This document shows, piece after piece, positions 8,246 through 17,786 of a DNA stretch of 64,000 bases; position 1 is the stretch's first letter; every line of letters begins with the position of its first letter. The DNA is from a bacterium (GTDB taxonomy: Bacteria > Bacillota > Clostridia > Lachnospirales > Lachnospiraceae). The notes beneath the pieces are model-generated. The model searched no databases. It was not told where the DNA came from and saw only the letters and a list, made by a program, of their open reading frames with translations. The position numbers and the translations under genes were made by a program. The stretch covers positions 1-64,000 of the forward strand of contig JAMPGX010000016.1 of the NCBI GenBank assembly GCA_023663725.1, written 5' to 3'.

Positions 8246-9538
8246 ATGGAACAATATGCGATCAAGGGCGGTAATCCCCTGGTGGGCGAGGTGGAGATTG
8301 GAGGAGCCAAAAATGCCGCGCTCCCGATTCTCGCTGCCTCTGTCATGACAGATGAGACCGTTCATATAGACAATCTTCCGGATGTAAGGGATATCAATGT
8401 GCTGCTGAAGGCGATGCAGAGCATCGGGGTGTTAGAGAAGCGCACCGGCAGGCACAGTATTATTCTCAATGCCGCGCAGATCAATAATCTGGTGGTGGAG
8501 GATGAAAACATCAAGAAAATCAGGGCTTCCTATTATCTGATTGGCGCTCTGCTTGGCAAATACAGGCATGCGGAGGTGGCGCTGCCAGGAGGCTGTGATA
8601 TCGGTTGTCGGGCAATTGATCAGCATATCAAGGGTTTTAAGGCGTTGGGGGCCGAGGTGTGGATCGAGCACGGCCTGATCAAGACCCGCGCGGAGAAGCT
8701 GGTGGGAAGCCATATCTATATGGACTGCGTCAGCGTGGGCGCAACGATCAATGTGATGATGGCAGCTTCCATGGCCGAGGGACAGACGATTATTGAAAAT
8801 GCCGCGAAGGAGCCTCATGTTGTTGATCTGGCCAATTTTTTGAACAGTATGGGTGCGAGAATCAAGGGGGCGGGTACGGATGTAATCCGCATCAGGGGTG
8901 TGAGCCGACTGCATGGCTCTGAGTATACGATTATTCCAGACCAGATTGAGGCGGGAACATTTATGTTTGCGGCGGCGCTGACCAAGGGGGATGTCACGGT
9001 GAAAAACGTGATTCCCAAGCATCTGGAGTCGATTACAGCCAAGCTCTTGGAGATTGGCTGTGAGATCGAAGAGTCCGATGACGCGATGAGAGTTGTGTGC
9101 TCCAAACCGCTGAGGCACACGCATGTGAAGACGCTGCCCTACCCTGGCTTTCCCACGGATATGCAGCCACAGATCACGGTGGCTCTGGGTCTGTCCGCGG
9201 GAACCAGCATCGTAACGGATACGATCTTTGAGAACCGCTTCAAATATGTAGATGAGCTGACGCGAATGGGAGCAGATATCAAGGTGGAGGGAACCACAGC
9301 CATTATCAATGGAGTGGGGCGATACACGGGCGCCAGCTTGTCCGCGCCGGATCTGCGGGCCGGTGCAGCGCTGGTAGTTGCTGGATTGGCAGCAGAGGGG
9401 ATCACGATGGTAGACGATATTCATTATATCGCACGGGGCTATGAAGATTTTCATTTGAAGCTCCAGGCTCTTGGGGCGCAGATTGAATTGGTAAGCTCTG
9501 ACAGGGAGTTAAGCAAATTCCGGTTAAAAGTGGGTTGA
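8246..9538 (+). CDS. murA: UDP-N-acetylglucosamine 1-carboxyvinyltransferase
   Basis: MurA performs the first committed step of peptidoglycan synthesis, adding enolpyruvate from PEP to UDP-GlcNAc in the cytoplasm. The 430-residue protein has the family's usual length and two-lobed repeats. Visible motifs are GGAKNAALPILAAS at the N-terminus (the Lys-Asn pair of the active site) and LPGGCDIGCRAIDQH near residue 113, which carries the Cys attacked by PEP and by fosfomycin. YPGFPTDMQPQ appears near residue 300. A GAGGT site precedes the ATG. It lies 80 bp behind a structured RNA and a strong promoter, and its stop codon overlaps the -35 box of the metK promoter. Confidence 0.96.
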   Translation: MEQYAIKGGNPLVGEVEIGGAKNAALPILAASVMTDETVHIDNLPDVRDINVLLKAMQSIGVLEKRTGRHSIILNAAQINNLVVEDENIKKIRASYYLIGALLGKYRHAEVALPGGCDIGCRAIDQHIKGFKALGAEVWIEHGLIKTRAEKLVGSHIYMDCVSVGATINVMMAASMAEGQTIIENAAKEPHVVDLANFLNSMGARIKGAGTDVIRIRGVSRLHGSEYTIIPDQIEAGTFMFAAALTKGDVTVKNVIPKHLESITAKLLEIGCEIEESDDAMRVVCSKPLRHTHVKTLPYPGFPTDMQPQITVALGLSAGTSIVTDTIFENRFKYVDELTRMGADIKVEGTTAIINGVGRYTGASLSAPDLRAGAALVVAGLAAEGITMVDDIHYIARGYEDFHLKLQALGAQIELVSSDRELSKFRLKVG

Positions 9539-9563
9539 CAAACGAGTCCACAGGGTGTATCGT
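9535..9563 (+). promoter_or_regulatory. Sigma-A promoter for the SAM riboswitch-metK unit
   Basis: TTGACA (9535-9540), a 17-bp spacer and TATCGT (9558-9563). The -35 box overlaps the murA stop codon. Confidence 0.65.
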
Positions 9564-9593
9564 ATCAATAGTAGACAATTGTATATCGATTTT

Positions 9594-9741
9594 CTCTTAT
9601 TCAGAGTGGTGGAGATACATAGGATCTGTGAAGCCACGGCAACCCCGATACTGGAAGGTGCCAACCTGAGCGAGTAGTACTTGAACAATAAGAGGATAAG
9701 AACCAGAGATTCGAGTCCGCTTCTTGTGAGCGGACTTTTTT
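9594..9741 (+). promoter_or_regulatory. SAM-I (S-box) riboswitch with intrinsic terminator
   Basis: The aptamer spans 9594-9694, closed by CTCTTATT (9594-9601) with AATAAGAG (9687-9694). It has S-box landmarks: AGAGTGGTGGAG, the GCCACGGCAACCCC segment, and AAGGTGCCAAC. The expression platform is a perfect 7-bp hairpin (GTCCGCT 9715-9721, AGCGGAC 9729-9735) followed by six T residues. High S-adenosylmethionine should stabilise the aptamer and let the terminator form, shutting off metK. Confidence 0.95.
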
Positions 9742-9814
9742 GATTCCTGCGGGGCAATGAGGTAATAGCCATGCAGCGCGGGAGCAAACAATATCATACA
9801 TTAAGGAGGTCAAT

Positions 9815-11014
9815 ATGGAAAAACGTTTATTTACTTCGGAATCTGTGACAGAGGGACATCCTGATAAGATCTGTGACGCGGTGTCCGATGCGGTATTGGA
9901 CGCGCTGATGGAGCAGGACCCCTACAGTCGGGTGGCCTGTGAGACCTGTACCAACACTGGATTTGTGCTGGTGATGGGCGAGATCACAACCAAGGCCAAT
10001 ATCGATATTGCGGGTATCGTACGCAAAACTGTGACAGAGATCGGCTACGACTCCTCAGAGAAGGGCTTTGACGGCAACACCTGTGCTGTGATGGTGGCAT
10101 TGGATAAGCAGTCCGCCGATATTGCCATGGGTGTGGACAAGGCGTTGGAGGCCAAGGCCGAGGGCGCTGAGAGCGGGATGGATGACGCGCAGTTGGGTGC
10201 AATCGGAGCAGGCGATCAGGGTATGATGTTTGGCTATGCCACCAATGAGACGCAGGAGTACATGCCCTATCCGATCTCTCTGGCACACAAGCTGGCTATG
10301 CAGTTGACGAAGGTGCGCAAGGATGGTACGCTCACCTATCTGCGTCCCGACGGCAAGAGCCAGGTGTCTGTGGAATATGATGAGAATGGCAAGCCCTTCC
10401 GTCTGGAGGCTGTCGTGCTGTCCACTCAGCATGATGAGAAGGTTACGCAGGAGCAGATTCATGAGGATATTAAAAAGTATGTGTTTGATCCGATCCTGCC
10501 CAAGGAGATGATTGACGGCGACACCAAATTCTTTATCAATCCCACCGGCCGTTTTGTCATCGGCGGACCCAACGGCGACAGCGGGCTTACAGGGCGCAAG
10601 ATTATCGTGGATACATATGGCGGCTATGCCCGTCACGGCGGCGGCGCTTTTTCTGGCAAGGACTGCACCAAGGTGGACAGGAGCGCGGCTTACGCGGCCA
10701 GATATGTTGCCAAGAATATCGTGGCGGCAGGGCTGGCTGACAAGTGTGAGATTCAGTTGTCCTACGCCATCGGTGTGGCGCATCCTACCTCTGTCATGGT
10801 GGACACCTTTGGCACCGGTAAGCTGACCGATGAGAAGCTGGTGGAGATCATTCGGGAGAATTTCGACCTGCGTCCCGCAGGCATCATCAAGATGCTGGAT
10901 CTGCGCAGACCGATCTACCGTCAGACTGCAGCCTACGGACATTTTGGCCGCGACGACTTAAAGCTTCCCTGGGAGCGGTTGGATAAGGTGGACGTGTTGA
11001 AGAAATATCTGTAG
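9815..11014 (+). CDS. metK: S-adenosylmethionine synthetase
   Basis: MetK makes S-adenosylmethionine from methionine and ATP in the cytoplasm. The 399-residue protein has the family's standard length. It shows [20 protein letters not shown] at the N-terminus, the [12 protein letters not shown] hexapeptide motif near residue 128, and the phosphate-binding loop [16 protein letters not shown] near residue 270. An ideal AGGAGGT precedes the ATG. Expression is governed by the SAM-I riboswitch directly upstream, a classic feedback arrangement, and a strong terminator follows. Confidence 0.97.
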   Translation: MEKRLFTSESVTEGHPDKICDAVSDAVLDALMEQDPYSRVACETCTNTGFVLVMGEITTKANIDIAGIVRKTVTEIGYDSSEKGFDGNTCAVMVALDKQSADIAMGVDKALEAKAEGAESGMDDAQLGAIGAGDQGMMFGYATNETQEYMPYPISLAHKLAMQLTKVRKDGTLTYLRPDGKSQVSVEYDENGKPFRLEAVVLSTQHDEKVTQEQIHEDIKKYVFDPILPKEMIDGDTKFFINPTGRFVIGGPNGDSGLTGRKIIVDTYGGYARHGGGAFSGKDCTKVDRSAAYAARYVAKNIVAAGLADKCEIQLSYAIGVAHPTSVMVDTFGTGKLTDEKLVEIIRENFDLRPAGIIKMLDLRRPIYRQTAAYGHFGRDDLKLPWERLDKVDVLKKYL

Positions 11015-11032
11015 TGACAGGTCAACTCATAA

Positions 11033-11069
11033 GGAGGGGGAGTCATGCCGGCTCCGCCCTCTGTTTTTT
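11033..11069 (+). terminator. Intrinsic terminator after metK
   Basis: GGAGGGGGAG pairs with CTCCGCCCTC around a short loop and is followed by a run of seven T residues (11063-11069). Confidence 0.8.
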
Positions 11070-11125
11070 TGTCCCTGTGAAATCGCGAGCGCAGGGAGGA
11101 TTCTTTTGCGGAAGCTGGGAAATGG

Positions 11126-11154
11126 TTGTGACTCCCCTGCTCTTGTGGTACAAT
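11126..11154 (+). promoter_or_regulatory. Sigma-A promoter for the membrane protein gene
   Basis: TTGTGA (11126-11131), a 17-bp spacer and TACAAT (11149-11154), about 100 bp before the likely start codon. Confidence 0.5.
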
Positions 11155-11251
11155 AAGTAAAACTTTATTGAACGGAATGTGCGGCGAAGGCGCACGAGAT
11201 CGCAGTATCATTTATGAGAATCATGTATTTGACGGATTTGGGAGGGGCCTG

Positions 11252-12889
11252 ATGGCTAAAGGTTGGCATAGGTTTTTTGGACAGACAGTCTTAAGCTGGT
11301 GCAGAGGGTTAATGCTGGTAATGTTTATTCCGGTTTTGTTTTGCGTGCTGGCGATAGGCAATAAAATGGGGTACTGGGATGCCATTAAGCTGAAACAGTT
11401 GCTGTATTCTACGCAGACATTGGGGATTTTGGCGATTCTGGGTGCGGCGGTTTGTCTGGGGGTATTGTACTTGTGCCGAAATATCTCTTTGGACCGGAGA
11501 GGCAATCAGATAACAAATATTGTTCTTGTGGGAGCATTTTTAGGAGTATTCTTTTTGAATCTGATGGTCACCAGGGAGATTGCCTATAAATTGCCCTCGG
11601 ATATGATGGTAGTTAGAGGGTGCGGATATTATGCTGGAACCGAAAAGCCGCTGGGCTATTATTCTTATCTGTCAATTTACCCCAACAATATTCCGATCTC
11701 TTATTTTTTGGGCAGGATCTACAGGACAGTGCTTCAACAGGGGGATTTCCCATATGTCATTGATTATGCATGGATGCAGGTGGGGTGCGCGTTGGTTTCC
11801 CTTGCTGGCTTTTTTTCCTGTCTGACTGTGAAAAAACTGACAAGGAGGCTTATGCCTGTCATCATATGCTTTCTGGCCGCTTTTCTCCTTGTGGAATGCT
11901 CCGCATGGAAAATGGTTCCTTATACAGACACATATGCTGTAGCATTTTCTATTATGTCTGTCTATTTTTATCTGCTCTCCAGAGACAGCGATAATAAAAA
12001 CATTGGAAAATTTTCAGAGGGAAGACGATACGCGCTTTTGATCGTCTCACTCGCGTGCGCAGGCATGGGGGGCTTGATGAAACCAAGTGTGTACATTGTG
12101 CTGGTCGCGGTGGTGGGAATAGAGTTTTGTCGTCTTCTGGGAGGGGACGGAAAAAGACTGTGGTTGTATTTGGCGCTGGATGTCCTGCTGCTTATTGCGA
12201 TGATGTACGGAATCGGTAAATACAGGGAGCATATGATTGCATACCTGGGACTGGAGTATAATAAGGAGGTTTCAGCAAGCTGGCAGCATTACTTTTTAAT
12301 GGGGCTGAATGATTCGACTACGGGCGGATACAATCCAGAGGATAGCGCTATTTTCGGGGAATTTCAATATGAAAAAAGGGCGGTAAGAAATCAGGCAGAG
12401 CTGGAGCGGGCCGTTAAACGTCTAAAGGAGAAAGGGGTCCTGGGGGTTTGGCATTTTTACTTAAAAAAGCTTACAATGTCTTTTAATGATGCCACATTTG
12501 GATGGGGAACGGAAGTGTGGGTAGACAGCTATTATGAGGGCGAAAACAATTTGGCAAGCGGAACTGACAGAACGGAAGCGCTGCGGAGTATTTATTGGAA
12601 TGGGAAATGGACCGGTGCATATTACACCGTATGTCAATTGGTCTGGTATGTGATTCTCGTTGGTATACCTGGAATCTGCCTGGTGAAAAGGAGAACTGAC
12701 GGTTTTGATATCTTGGTGGTCAGCTGTCTTGGCATTCTTTTTTACCAAATGCTTTTTGAAGCCAGAGCCAGATATCTGTTTGTATTTGCGCCGCTTCTGA
12801 TCGCCGCTTCCATATGCGGGTACATGCGCTATGCCAGTCTGTTGGAGAGCATTATTTTGAAAAGAAAAAGAGATGCTCTTACGGATTAG
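11252..12889 (+). CDS. Polytopic membrane protein, possible GT-C type glycosyltransferase
   Basis: This 545-residue protein has roughly eleven to twelve hydrophobic segments and one long soluble stretch (about residues 330-460, including SWQHYFLMGLNDSTTGGYNPED). The layout resembles GT-C glycosyltransferases of the dolichol-phosphate-mannose or PMT type, where acidic residues in the first external loop bind the metal and donor. Here NLMVTREIAYK lies in that area, but I cannot confirm a catalytic Asp. The start was moved to the ATG after GGGAGGGG at 11240s; the longer frame upstream has no site. Substrate unknown; wall glycopolymer or lipid-linked sugar modification would be typical. Confidence 0.6.
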   Translation: MAKGWHRFFGQTVLSWCRGLMLVMFIPVLFCVLAIGNKMGYWDAIKLKQLLYSTQTLGILAILGAAVCLGVLYLCRNISLDRRGNQITNIVLVGAFLGVFFLNLMVTREIAYKLPSDMMVVRGCGYYAGTEKPLGYYSYLSIYPNNIPISYFLGRIYRTVLQQGDFPYVIDYAWMQVGCALVSLAGFFSCLTVKKLTRRLMPVIICFLAAFLLVECSAWKMVPYTDTYAVAFSIMSVYFYLLSRDSDNKNIGKFSEGRRYALLIVSLACAGMGGLMKPSVYIVLVAVVGIEFCRLLGGDGKRLWLYLALDVLLLIAMMYGIGKYREHMIAYLGLEYNKEVSASWQHYFLMGLNDSTTGGYNPEDSAIFGEFQYEKRAVRNQAELERAVKRLKEKGVLGVWHFYLKKLTMSFNDATFGWGTEVWVDSYYEGENNLASGTDRTEALRSIYWNGKWTGAYYTVCQLVWYVILVGIPGICLVKRRTDGFDILVVSCLGILFYQMLFEARARYLFVFAPLLIAASICGYMRYASLLESIILKRKRDALTD

Positions 12890-12914
12890 GCTCGGCAAAC
12901 GAAAGCGGATATGC

Positions 12915-12943
12915 TTGTACAGGATATTTATTAATGATAAAAT
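12915..12943 (+). promoter_or_regulatory. Putative sigma-A promoter for dnaE
   Basis: TTGTAC (12915-12920), a 17-bp spacer and TAAAAT (12938-12943), 64 bp before the dnaE start. Confidence 0.45.
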
Positions 12944-13006
12944 GAGTAAGGTGAGTACCAGACAGGGCAGAAGAGTCGGTATACAGGATAAAGAGGAGCG
13001 CGCGAT

Positions 13007-16000
13007 ATGGCATTTGCACATCTGCATGTCCACACGGAATATTCTCTGTTGGACGGTTCTAATAAGATCAAGGAATATGTGAGGCGAGTCAGGGAGTTGG
13101 GTATGGACAGCGCCGCCATCACCGATCACGGAGTGATGTACGGAGTGCTGGAGTTCTATCGGGAGGCCAAGGCAGCGGGGATCAATCCTGTCATCGGCTG
13201 CGAGGTGTATGTGGCGCCGAACTCCCGCTTTGACAAGGAATTGACCGGCGGCGAGGACCGCTATTATCATCTGGTGCTGCTGGCGGAGAACAACACCGGC
13301 TATGCCAACCTGATGAAGATTGTCAGCAAGGGTTTTACGGAAGGGTATTATTACAAGCCCAGGGTGGATATGGAGGTGCTGGAAAAATACCATGAGGGCA
13401 TCATCGCCCTGTCCGCTTGTCTGGCCGGTGAGGTGCAGCGCAATATCTCCAAGGGCCTGCTTGACGAGGCCAGAAAGAGCGCCAGAAAATATGAGGCCTG
13501 TTTTGGAAAGGGCAACTATTTTCTGGAGCTGCAGGATCATGGCATTGCGGAGCAGAAACGGGTGAACATGGAGCTGATGAACATGAGTCGGGAGCTGGAC
13601 ATCCCCCTGGTGGTCACCAATGACGTACACTACACCTATGCCACCGACGTGGAGGCCCACGATATCCTGCTGTGCCTGCAGACGGGCAAGAAGCTGGCGG
13701 ACGAGGACCGGATGCGCTACGAGGGCGGCCAGTACTTCGTCAAGAGCGAGGAGGAGATGAAGGGCCTGTTTCCCTATGCTTGGGAGGCGGTGGAGAACAC
13801 GCAGCGGATCGCGGACAGATGCCATGTGGAGATCGAATTCGGCGTGCGCAAGCTCCCACACTATGAGGTGCCGGAGGGGTACGATTCCTGGACCTATCTG
13901 CAAAAGCTGTGTGCAGACGGTATGAAGGAGCGCTACGGGGACGGCTCCCAGCCTGCTGGGGACACAGGCATGACGCTGCAGGAGCGCATGGACTATGAGC
14001 TGGATGTGATTCATTCCATGGGCTTTGTCGATTACTACCTGATCGTGTGGGATTTTATTCATTATGCCAGGACAAACGGCATTCCGGTGGGCCCGGGGCG
14101 GGGCAGCGGTGCGGGCAGTATCGTGGCCTACTGCATCAGGATAACGGATATCGACCCCATCCGCTATAATCTGTTGTTTGAGCGATTCCTCAATCCTGAG
14201 CGCGTGTCCATGCCGGATTTTGACGTGGATTTCTGCCCGAACAGGAGGCAGGAGGTCATAGACTATGTGAGCGATAAGTACGGTCCGGAAAAAGTGGTGC
14301 AGATCGTGACCTTTGGCACGTTGGGAGCCAAGGGTGTGATTCGGGACGTGGGGCGAGTCATGGATCTGCCCTATGCCTATGTGGACGGCATCGCCAAGCT
14401 GGTGCCGGGGGAACTCAATATCACGCTGGATCTGGCGCTGGAGAAAAATCCGGAGCTGGGCAAGCTGTACCGCGAGGATGAACAGGTACACAAGCTAATC
14501 GATATGTCCAGACGTCTGGAGGGGCTGCCCCGCAACACCGGTATGCACGCCGCCGGAGTCGTGATCTGCCCCGAGGCGGCGGATGAGTTCGTCCCTCTCT
14601 CGCGGGGAGGCGACGGCTCGATCACGACCCAGTACACCAAGGACCCTCTTGAGGAGCTGGGGCTCCTGAAGATGGACTTTTTGGGACTGCGCAATCTGAC
14701 AGTGATTCAGGACGCGGTTAATTTTGTGGAGCAGACCCGTGGAATCCGCATAGACATCGACCATATCGACTACAATGATCCCAAGGTGCTCTCCTATATC
14801 GGCACGGGCCGGACAGAGGGCGTCTTCCAGCTTGAGAGCGGCGGAATGAAGAGCTTTATGAAAGAGCTGCGGCCTCAGAACTTCGAGGATATCGTGGCTG
14901 GCATCTCCCTGTACCGCCCTGGGCCGATGGATTTTATCCCCAAATATATCAAGGGAAAAAACAGTGGGGGAGAGATCAGCTATTCCTGTCCCCAGCTGGA
15001 GCCGATCCTGAAGAACACCTATGGCTGTATGGTCTATCAGGAGCAGGTCATGCAGATCGTGCGGGATTTGGGGGGCTACACAATGGGGCGCAGCGACCTG
15101 GTGCGCCGCGCCATGAGCAAGAAAAAGCACTCTGTCATGGAGAAGGAGAGGGCCAATTTTGTGTACGGCAACGCTGAGGAGGGCGTGCCGGGCTGTGTTT
15201 CCAAGGGGATTGACGAAAGGGTGGCCAATCAGATCTTTGACGAGATGATGGATTTTGCCAATTATGCGTTTAACAAATCCCACGCGGCCTGCTACGCGGT
15301 GGTGACGCTGCAGACGGCCTGGCTGAAATACTATTATCCTGTCGAATTCATGGCGGCGCTGCTGACCTCCGTGATCGACAATCCGGGGAAGGTGTCCGAG
15401 TATATTCAGGCCAGCCGCAGCATGGGAATTCAGATTCTTCCTCCGGATATCAATCAGGGGGAGGCGGGATTTTCTGTGGACAACGGAAATATCCGCTATG
15501 CGCTGACCGCCATCAAGAGCGTGGGACGTCCGGTGATAGAGGCTATCGTGGAGGAGAGACGGCTGCGTGGGCCGTACACCAATCTGAAGGATTTTATCAC
15601 CAGAGTGGCGGACCGAGACGTCAACAAGCGGGCCATTGAGAACTTTATCAAGGCGGGGGCCCTGGACAGTCTGGGAGGCACCCGCAAGCAGTGTATGAGC
15701 GTCTACGTGCAGATTCTGGACCATATTGTCAAGGATAAAAAGAACAATCTGGCGGGGCAGATGACCCTGTTTGACATTGCGGCCGAGGAGGATAAGGAGG
15801 AGTACGATATCCGCATGCCGGATGTGGGAGAGTATACAAAGGAGATGATGCTGGCCTTTGAAAAGGAGGTGCTGGGCATCTATGTCAGCGGTCATCCGCT
15901 GGAGGAATATCAGGAGCTTTTGCAGAGATATGTCACTTTGCAGAGCAGCGACTTTGTGCTGGACGAGGAGACCGGACAGGTATCCGCGGAGGATCAGACG

Positions 16001-16663
16001 ATGGCGGTGATCGGCGGCATGGTGGCGGAGAAGACCATTAAGTACACCAAACACAATCAGGTGATGGCCTTTATCACGCTCGAGGACCTGGTGGGTAGCG
16101 TGGAGGTGGTGGTCTTCCCGAGGGACTATGAACAGTATTCTTCCCTGCTGACAGAGGAGGCCAAGATATTTGTGCGGGGCAGAGTTGCCGTCGAGGAGGA
16201 GAAGAACGCCAAGCTGATATGCGGACAGATCGCAGGGTTTGAGGAGGCTTCCAGAGGCGGCGAACTGTTCCTCAGGCGGGGTGGACGCTCCTATGCTGGC
16301 AGCGGGCGGGAGCGTTCCCAGGGAGGAGGTGTCTGTCTGGAGACAGGAAGGCAGCGCGCGCAGAGTCAGCAGCGTCGGCAGGATACCGGCAGCGTCGGAC
16401 TGCCGGCGGGAATATGGGTGCAGTTTCCTACGATGGAGGTCTACAGGCAGGCGGAGAGGCAGCTTCTGGACGCCATAGCGGACTCGGACGGCTATGACAG
16501 CCTGGTCATATATATCAAGGACGCTAAGACTTGGAAGCCCTTGCCCGACAATCTCAGCGTGAGGGCGGATGAGGCTCTCAGACAGCGCCTTGCAGCTATT
16601 TTTGGGGAAGAAAATGTGAAAATACGCATGAAACCTATTGAAAACCATAGGGAAATGAATTAA
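13007..16663 (+). CDS. dnaE: DNA polymerase III subunit alpha
   Basis: This is a C-family replicative polymerase of 1218 residues. It opens with a PHP domain (AHLHVHTEYSLLDGSNK, residues 3-19). The palm carries the catalytic aspartates in PDFDVDFCP (about residues 402-410) and a GPGRGSGAGS loop just before. Helix-hairpin-helix and OB-fold regions follow, with TIKYTKHNQVMAFITLEDL near residue 1010. The C-terminal ~130 residues make it slightly longer than typical DnaE (about 1150-1180). In Firmicutes DnaE works beside PolC. The ribosome binding site is AAAGAGGAG. Long antisense frames over this gene are codon-bias shadows. Confidence 0.96.
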   Translation: MAFAHLHVHTEYSLLDGSNKIKEYVRRVRELGMDSAAITDHGVMYGVLEFYREAKAAGINPVIGCEVYVAPNSRFDKELTGGEDRYYHLVLLAENNTGYANLMKIVSKGFTEGYYYKPRVDMEVLEKYHEGIIALSACLAGEVQRNISKGLLDEARKSARKYEACFGKGNYFLELQDHGIAEQKRVNMELMNMSRELDIPLVVTNDVHYTYATDVEAHDILLCLQTGKKLADEDRMRYEGGQYFVKSEEEMKGLFPYAWEAVENTQRIADRCHVEIEFGVRKLPHYEVPEGYDSWTYLQKLCADGMKERYGDGSQPAGDTGMTLQERMDYELDVIHSMGFVDYYLIVWDFIHYARTNGIPVGPGRGSGAGSIVAYCIRITDIDPIRYNLLFERFLNPERVSMPDFDVDFCPNRRQEVIDYVSDKYGPEKVVQIVTFGTLGAKGVIRDVGRVMDLPYAYVDGIAKLVPGELNITLDLALEKNPELGKLYREDEQVHKLIDMSRRLEGLPRNTGMHAAGVVICPEAADEFVPLSRGGDGSITTQYTKDPLEELGLLKMDFLGLRNLTVIQDAVNFVEQTRGIRIDIDHIDYNDPKVLSYIGTGRTEGVFQLESGGMKSFMKELRPQNFEDIVAGISLYRPGPMDFIPKYIKGKNSGGEISYSCPQLEPILKNTYGCMVYQEQVMQIVRDLGGYTMGRSDLVRRAMSKKKHSVMEKERANFVYGNAEEGVPGCVSKGIDERVANQIFDEMMDFANYAFNKSHAACYAVVTLQTAWLKYYYPVEFMAALLTSVIDNPGKVSEYIQASRSMGIQILPPDINQGEAGFSVDNGNIRYALTAIKSVGRPVIEAIVEERRLRGPYTNLKDFITRVADRDVNKRAIENFIKAGALDSLGGTRKQCMSVYVQILDHIVKDKKNNLAGQMTLFDIAAEEDKEEYDIRMPDVGEYTKEMMLAFEKEVLGIYVSGHPLEEYQELLQRYVTLQSSDFVLDEETGQVSAEDQTMAVIGGMVAEKTIKYTKHNQVMAFITLEDLVGSVEVVVFPRDYEQYSSLLTEEAKIFVRGRVAVEEEKNAKLICGQIAGFEEASRGGELFLRRGGRSYAGSGRERSQGGGVCLETGRQRAQSQQRRQDTGSVGLPAGIWVQFPTMEVYRQAERQLLDAIADSDGYDSLVIYIKDAKTWKPLPDNLSVRADEALRQRLAAIFGEENVKIRMKPIENHREMN

Positions 16664-16721
16664 AATGAAGAAAAATCAATAGATGCGGGAATCTCAGGGA
16701 TTTGGACAGGAGGAAAGCATT

Positions 16722-17696
16722 ATGGAGAATCAATTGAAGACGATTGGTGTGCTGACCAGCGGCGGGGACGCTCCTGGGATGAATGCCGCCATCCGCGCGG
16801 TAGTGCGAACCGCGATTGCCAGAGGGCTCAAGGTCAAGGGAATCAAGAAGGGCTACAACGGCCTGTTGAATGAGGAGATCGTAGATATGCAGCCCAAGGA
16901 TGTATCCGACATCATCCAGAGGGGCGGCACCGTGCTGGGCACCGCCCGCTGCTCAGAGTTCAAGACGGCAGAGGGACAAGAGAAGGGGGCGGAGATCTGT
17001 AAAAAGCATGGCATCGACGGCATGGTGATCATCGGCGGAGACGGCTCCTACAGAGGCGCGCAGAAGCTGGCCCGTCTGGGAGTCAACACAGTGGGGTTGC
17101 CGGGAACCATTGACTTGGACATCGCCTGCACAGACTATACCATCGGCTTTGACACAGCCATCAACACCGCTATGCAGGCCATTGACAAGGTCAAGGATAC
17201 CTCCTCCTCCCATGAGCGATGCAGTATTATCGAGGTCATGGGCCGCAATGCGGGATATATCGCCCTGTGGTGCGGCGTGGCCAATGGCGCCGAGGATATC
17301 CTGCTTCCGGAGAACTATGACTATGATGAACAGGCCATTATCAACAATATTATCTACAGCCGTAAGAAGGGAAAGAAGCATCATCTGATCATCAATGCGG
17401 AGGGCATCGGCCATTCTACCTCCATGGCAAGACGAATCGAGGCTGCCACCGGCCTGGAGACTCGGGCGACGATCCTGGGATACATGCAGCGAGGCGGAAG
17501 CCCGACCTGTAAGGACCGCTACTATGCCTCGATCATGGGCGCCTATGCGGTGGATATCTTGTTGCAGGGCAAGACCAACAGAGTCGTCGGCTACCGCGGG
17601 GGAGCGTTTGTGGATTATGATATTGAGGAAGCCCTGAATATGGAGAAACAGATCGATCCGTATCAGTACGAGGTATCTAAGATCCTTTCGATATAA
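16722..17696 (+). CDS. pfkA: ATP-dependent 6-phosphofructokinase
   Basis: PfkA phosphorylates fructose 6-phosphate to fructose 1,6-bisphosphate, the committed step of glycolysis. The 324-residue length is standard. GGDAPGMNAAIRAVVR is at the N-terminus, GGDGSYRGA (residues ~103-111) has the Gly-Ser form of ATP-dependent enzymes rather than the Asp-Thr form of PPi enzymes, and VMGRNAGYIAL follows. The catalytic loop reads PGTIDLDIACTDYTIGFDT, where most relatives have TIDND: the catalytic Asp is kept but Asn is replaced by Leu. The start was moved to the ATG after AGGAGG. It sits 58 bp after dnaE and may be cotranscribed. Confidence 0.95.
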   Translation: MENQLKTIGVLTSGGDAPGMNAAIRAVVRTAIARGLKVKGIKKGYNGLLNEEIVDMQPKDVSDIIQRGGTVLGTARCSEFKTAEGQEKGAEICKKHGIDGMVIIGGDGSYRGAQKLARLGVNTVGLPGTIDLDIACTDYTIGFDTAINTAMQAIDKVKDTSSSHERCSIIEVMGRNAGYIALWCGVANGAEDILLPENYDYDEQAIINNIIYSRKKGKKHHLIINAEGIGHSTSMARRIEAATGLETRATILGYMQRGGSPTCKDRYYASIMGAYAVDILLQGKTNRVVGYRGGAFVDYDIEEALNMEKQIDPYQYEVSKILSI

Positions 17697-17713
17697 GACG
17701 CAAAGAGATAGCA

Positions 17714-17758
17714 GACAACTGTTATACCGCCGCAGAGGTCATGTATAACAGTTGTTTT
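17714..17758 (+). terminator. Intrinsic terminator after pfkA
   Basis: An 11-bp perfect stem (CAACTGTTATA 17716-17726, TATAACAGTTG 17744-17754) with a 17-base loop is followed by TTTT. Confidence 0.75.
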
Positions 17759-17786
17759 GCTTTGAAAAAGGACAGGTGAACAGCGC

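Noticed and set aside
8432-9454. 340-codon minus-strand frame
   Set aside because: Antisense to murA with no start signal.
12461-16648. Two very long minus-strand open frames (676 and 717 codons)
   Set aside because: They lie antisense to dnaE and the preceding membrane protein, have no ribosome site or family motifs, and are explained by codon bias of the real genes.
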